Shown: positions 60,771 to 64,000 of the stretch, in pieces
Layout: every line of letters starts with the position of its first letter
Numbering within the stretch: the stretch's first letter is position 1
Assembly (NCBI RefSeq): GCF_001701025.1
Contig: NZ_CP016793.1
Location: 7,626,001 to 7,690,000, forward strand
Source: Lentzea guizhouensis
GTDB lineage: Bacteria > Actinomycetota > Actinomycetes > Mycobacteriales > Pseudonocardiaceae
DNA length: 64,000 nucleotides
Reading direction: 5' to 3'
Translations under genes and position numbers: made by a program
Notes under the pieces: model-generated
Databases searched by the model: none
What the model was told of the DNA's origin: nothing
What the model saw: the letters and a program-made list of their open reading frames with translations, nothing else

Positions 60771-61352
60771 ATGCGTTCGATCTCCGCCACGATGTTCACC
60801 ACCCTCGACGGTGTGGTGCAGGGCCTGGGCCGGCCCGACGAGGACACCCGCGGCGGTTTCGCCCACGGCGGCTGGGGCGCCGGCTACGACGACGAGGTGC
60901 TGGCCGCCGAGATGGGCAAGGGCATGGCCGGCACCGGCGCCGTGCTGTTCGGGCGGCGGACCTGGCAGGACTTCCACGGCGCGTGGGCGTCGGCGACGGA
61001 CGGCAACCCGTTCACCGCGCACCTCAACGCCGCACGCAAGTACGTGGTGTCCCGGACCCTGGCCGACGCGCAGGGGTGGGCGAACTCGGTGCTGCTGCGC
61101 ACGGTCGACGAGGTGGCCGCCCTGGACGAGGACCTGGCGGTGATCGGCAGCGCGGCGCTGGTGCGGGCCCTGCACACCGCGGGCCTGGTCGACCACTACT
61201 CGCTGGTCGTGCACCCGGTGACGCTGGGCAGCGGCACGCGGTTGTTCGAGGGACCGGCGCCGCTGACCCGGTTCGAGCTCACCGGCAGCGTCACCACGTC
61301 GAAGGGCGTGATCGTCGCCCACTGCTCGCGGATCACTGCCGGGGGACGGTGA
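60771..61352 (+). CDS. Dihydrofolate reductase-like (RibD C-terminal fold) protein
   Basis: A 193-residue protein of the RibD C-terminal/dihydrofolate reductase-like fold. It opens SISATMFTTLDGVVQGLGRP, then AGTGAVLFGRRTWQDFHGAW, KYVVSRTLADAQGW and DLAVIGSAALVRALHTAGLV, then YSLVVHPVTLGSGTRLFEG. These blocks bind NADPH. Members of this group are common in actinomycetes and are not true folate enzymes. The reaction is unknown. ATG 60771 has AGAGG upstream. The stop overlaps the convergent DUF3097 gene by 20 bases. Confidence 0.88.
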   Translation: MRSISATMFTTLDGVVQGLGRPDEDTRGGFAHGGWGAGYDDEVLAAEMGKGMAGTGAVLFGRRTWQDFHGAWASATDGNPFTAHLNAARKYVVSRTLADAQGWANSVLLRTVDEVAALDEDLAVIGSAALVRALHTAGLVDHYSLVVHPVTLGSGTRLFEGPAPLTRFELTGSVTTSKGVIVAHCSRITAGGR

Positions 61353-62139
61353 CGAAGTCGATGAGCCGTTCGACGGCGCCGAGCAGGTCGGACTCGATGT
61401 CGCGGTAGCTGCCGACCGCGCCGAGCACGCGCTGCCAGCCCTCCCAGGTCTCGCCCCAGCCGAGCTGGGCGCAGACGCCTTCCTTCCACGGGATGTGCCT
61501 CGGCACCACCGGCCAGGCCCTGATCTTCACGGCGGCGGGTTTGACGGCCTGCCAGATGTCGACGTAGGGGTGGCCGGTGACGAGGACGTTGTCGTCGCGG
61601 ACCTGCTCGACGGTGCGCTGTTCCTTGGAGCCGGCGACGAGGTGGTCGACGAGCACCCCGAGGCGGCGGTGGGGTGCGGTGCCGAACTCGGCGATGCGCG
61701 CGGGCAGGTCGTCGACGCCGTCGAGGGGTTCCACGACGATGCCCTCCACCCGCAGGTCGTGGCCCCAGACGCGTTCGACGAGCTCGGCGTCGTGCTTGCC
61801 CTCGACCCAGATGCGGCTGGCCTTGGCGGTCTGCGCGCGCAGCCCCTCGACCCGGACGCTGCCGGAGGCGCTGACGCGGGGTTTCTGCGGCTGGGGCGCG
61901 GGTTTGACCAGGGTGACGGGTTGTCCGTCGACGAGGAACCCGGCGGGGGTGAGCGGGAAGAGCCGGTGGCGGCCGTGGCGGTCCTCCAGCACGACGTTGC
62001 CGTGTTCGAACTTCACGACGGCGCCGCAGAAACCGCTGGCGGGGTCCTCGACGACGAGGCCGGGTTCGGCCGCGACCTCGGGGACCTTCTTGCGCTTCGG
62101 GGTGGACAGGACGTCGCGGCCGTAGTCGTGGGAACGCAC
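61333..62139 (-). CDS. DUF3097 family protein
   Basis: A 268-residue protein matching the actinobacterial DUF3097 family: opening HDYGRDVLSTPKRKKVPEVA, then GDCCGAV-type region as ASGFCGAVVKFEHGNVVLED, IWVEGKHDAELVERVWGHDL and VGSYRDIESDLLGAVERLID. The block with VEGKHDAELVERVWG resembles a Toprim-like motif, so a nuclease or nucleotide-binding role has been suggested for such folds, but it is unproven here. ATG 62139 starts it. It is downstream of the phosphotransferase gene with 9 bases between. Confidence 0.88.
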   Translation of the reverse strand: MRSHDYGRDVLSTPKRKKVPEVAAEPGLVVEDPASGFCGAVVKFEHGNVVLEDRHGRHRLFPLTPAGFLVDGQPVTLVKPAPQPQKPRVSASGSVRVEGLRAQTAKASRIWVEGKHDAELVERVWGHDLRVEGIVVEPLDGVDDLPARIAEFGTAPHRRLGVLVDHLVAGSKEQRTVEQVRDDNVLVTGHPYVDIWQAVKPAAVKIRAWPVVPRHIPWKEGVCAQLGWGETWEGWQRVLGAVGSYRDIESDLLGAVERLIDFVTVPRQ

Positions 62140-62148
62140 GCCCGAACA

Positions 62149-62850
62149 CTAGCTGTAGAACGGTTTGAAGGCGGCGAGCCACTCGTGGACGCGGTCGAGG
62201 TCGACATCGGCGCCGTGCAGGTCGTAGCCGCCGTGCACGAAGTCCAGCCAGTCCACCGCCGGGTCGCCGACGCACGCGCGCGGGTCGATGGCCACCGGTC
62301 CGCGGGCGCTTTGCAGGACGTTGCCGGGGTGCATGTCGCCGTGCAGCAGCACGGTGGGGGTGTTGTCGTCGGCGAGTTTGCGGGCTTTGGCGTGTTCGGT
62401 GGCGTAGTAGGTGCCGGTGCGGCCGGTGAGCACGGTCTCGAACAGGAAGTCGACGCGGGCGCGCAGCGGCGGAAAACCCTTCAGATCGGCTCGGTGCAGT
62501 GCGGGCACGACACGCGCGGGGTCGGTGGCCGGGGTGCCGGGGTGCAGGAGCTCGAGCAGCAGGGCGCCGCGGGCGAGGTCGGTGTCGAGCAGGTCGACCG
62601 CGGCCGGGATGTCCGCCCACGCGGTGAGGGCCTTGGCCTCGTGGGCGGCGACGTCGTGGTCGGGGGTCAGCTTGAGCACCGCGGTGGTGCAGCGCACGGC
62701 GACGCCGGTGCCGCCGGGCACGGCCTCGACGACGGTGAGGCCCCAGCGGGCGGTGAGGGTGGCGACCAGGTCGGGCAGGGCGTCGATCCAGGCGGTGACG
62801 GGCTCGCCGAAACGTCGGACCAGGCGGGCTCTGGCGGGATCGTCGATCAC
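62149..62850 (-). CDS. Aminoglycoside/hydroxyurea-type phosphotransferase (APH_6_hur-like)
   Basis: A 233-residue kinase-fold protein. It has VLKLTPDHDVAAHEAKAL (lysine and glutamate for ATP), LLLELLHPGTPATDP (hinge), the catalytic LLHGDMHPGNVLQ near residue 175 (HGD-x4-N) and VAIDPRACVGDPAVDWLDF (metal aspartate). This matches the streptomycin-6-phosphotransferase-like group. It could inactivate a drug or phosphorylate a small molecule. GTG 62850 (VIDDPARARLVRRF) is chosen because an upstream ATG adds low-complexity text. It is co-directional with DUF3097. Confidence 0.82.
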   Translation of the reverse strand: MIDDPARARLVRRFGEPVTAWIDALPDLVATLTARWGLTVVEAVPGGTGVAVRCTTAVLKLTPDHDVAAHEAKALTAWADIPAAVDLLDTDLARGALLLELLHPGTPATDPARVVPALHRADLKGFPPLRARVDFLFETVLTGRTGTYYATEHAKARKLADDNTPTVLLHGDMHPGNVLQSARGPVAIDPRACVGDPAVDWLDFVHGGYDLHGADVDLDRVHEWLAAFKPFYS

Positions 62851-62943
62851 CCGCTCCAGACTAGCGACTCGGGTGGCGGGCGCGGCCCGATTCGCCCCGG
62901 AGGCCGCATTCACCCCGGTTTCCGGGGTGCGGGATCGGTGGTG

Positions 62944-63968
62944 TCAGTAGGTGATGGTGATGCCGCGGTTCGGGCTGTCCACCCTGACCTGGCCGCCGAC
63001 GGGGATGACGAGCTGCGGGTCGGTGTGGCCGAGGTCGACGTCGAACACGATCGGCGTGTCGGGCGCGTACTTGTCGAACGCCCTGATCACCGCTTCGCGC
63101 TGCGCGCGGGTGTAGGTGGCGCGGTCGGTGTCGGGCCGGGCGAAGGACCACGCCCGCGCCCGGCCGACGAGGACGGCGGCGAAGCGGGCGAGCAGGCCGC
63201 GTTCGCCCATCGCGCGCAGCACGTAGAACACCTCGGAGGCGGGTGGCATCTCCTCGGAGGTCTCGAAGAACAGGACCTTGCCCTCGTAGTGCTCGGGTGG
63301 CTCGATCTCGCGGTCGGCCAGGAGCAGTCAGGACAGGACCTCCAGGCAGCCGCCCCACGCCTGGCCCTGCACGACCCGCTCGGGGTGGTGCCACTGCCGG
63401 CCGGCGGCGGGCCGCAGGTCGGGTTCGGCGTCGAAGGTGGCGGGGTCGTCCCAGGGCTTGCTGACGTCGCCATAGGCGGTGGAGTCGGGCAGGACGTACT
63501 CGCCGCGGGTGAACAGGGCGGCGCGCAGGGAGTCGCGGGTGGCCGGGTGCATGGCGCCGGGGCGGCCGAACTCGGTCATGACGGTGCCGCCGTGGTAGCC
63601 GACCATGCCGCGGTTGGCGAGCCAGACGAGCAGGTTGGTGTTGTCGCTGAACCCGAGGAACGGCTTGGGGTGGGCGGTGATCAGGTCGGCGTCGAGGTGG
63701 GGCAGGACCTCGATCTGGTCGTCGCCGCCGATGCTCGCGATCACGGCCTTGATGTCCGGGTCGGCGAACGCGGCGTGCAGGTCGGCGGCACGTTCGGTCG
63801 GGGTGGAGCCCATCTTGCGGGTGGCCGGGTACTCCACGGGCTCCAGGCCCAGCTCGCGCAACCGCCGCAGGCCGAGCTCGTAGGGCAGCGGGAAGAGACC
63901 GGACAGCCCCGAGGACGGTGAGACGACCGCGACGCGGTCACCGGGTACGGGCTTGGCGGGTGGATCAC
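62944..63968 (-). pseudogene. S66 LD-carboxypeptidase (MccF-like) with in-frame stop and frame shift
   Basis: A serine carboxypeptidase family protein that trims L,D-peptides of the cell wall or cleaves microcin C-like nucleotide peptides. The nucleophile is in FLGFSDNTNLLVWL, with GGDDQIEVL before it; the C-terminal part has LFFETSEEMPP (Glu) and DVDLGHTDPQLVIPVGG (His). Between the two parts an in-frame TGA (63328-63330) replaces the expected tryptophan codon in GGCLEVLS-x-LLLADREI. Both sides are in the same frame. The N-terminus (VPGDRVAVVSPSSGLSGLFP) has no start in frame and joins GTG 63968 only with a one-base shift near 63955. Confidence 0.7.
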
Positions 63969-64000
63969 GAACGCGGACGCTACCGAGTGGTCAGAACGCG

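Noticed and set aside
63328..63330. TGA in the S66 gene as a selenocysteine codon
   Set aside because: The family position is tryptophan, not cysteine, and I saw no selenocysteine-type hairpin after it.

Overview
The window is high-GC DNA (roughly 70 percent or more by eye) with dense genes, GTG starts, GGAGG-type ribosome sites and many TetR, WYL, PadR, SARP-like and ECF regulators. This points to an actinomycete, most likely of the Pseudonocardiales (Lentzea or Actinosynnema type). Genus is inferred from protein style only. I saw no rRNA, tRNA, CRISPR array, insertion sequence or prophage block.

Left part (1-35.5 kb). An epoxide hydrolase and a rifampicin-monooxygenase-like flavoprotein converge at 1.6 kb. 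The flavoprotein gene carries a 16-codon leader ORF followed by competing hairpins, an attenuator-like design. Next come a zinc-finger coiled-coil gene, a decayed caspase-like gene beside a Sel1-repeat gene, a pentapeptide-repeat protein, and a TetR-controlled flavin monooxygenase with paired operators. A secreted M14 carboxypeptidase, two tandem DinB proteins, an epoxide hydrolase/WYL-regulator pair and a D-peptide locus (M20 and M55 peptidases divergent from a Dpp-type ABC transporter) follow. Then come a SARP-type regulator, a secreted vWA/PKD protein, a double GrpB protein and an NHEJ cluster (Ku, LigD nuclease-ligase, separate LigD polymerase).

Terminus (34.2-35.7 kb). A tyrosine recombinase gene lies next to a sequence with every hallmark of the actinobacterial dif site (35580-35607). 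A second dif-like core sits just upstream of the recombinase gene. The 7-mer GGGGGAG points toward this site from both sides (9 to 0 on the left, 6 to 1 on the right, counted by eye). This suggests that the window is the replication terminus and that GGGGGAG, or a longer form, is a DNA-translocase guide.

Right part (35.7-64 kb). This holds an LLM-class oxidoreductase, an SDR/TetR/CadD regulatory unit, a large NACHT ATPase resembling bacterial NLR-like antiphage proteins, a second epoxide hydrolase/WYL pair, a ZIP transporter, PadR and DoxX genes, a sucrase/ferredoxin-like gene and a CGNR regulator. It also holds a pentapeptide protein, a secreted NlpC/P60-like protein, an amidase, a two-domain nuclease-like protein, an ECF42-DGPF module with a visible promoter, an NfeD-SPFH membrane pair, DUF3097, a phosphotransferase and an S66 carboxypeptidase.

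Several genes are interrupted by single-base shifts (at about 0.2, 4.4, 4.7, 5.2, 24.7, 35.9, 51.8, 54.1 and 63.95 kb) and one by an in-frame stop (63.3 kb). Some may be draft-assembly errors, but the caspase and methyltransferase genes also lack whole segments and look truly decayed.
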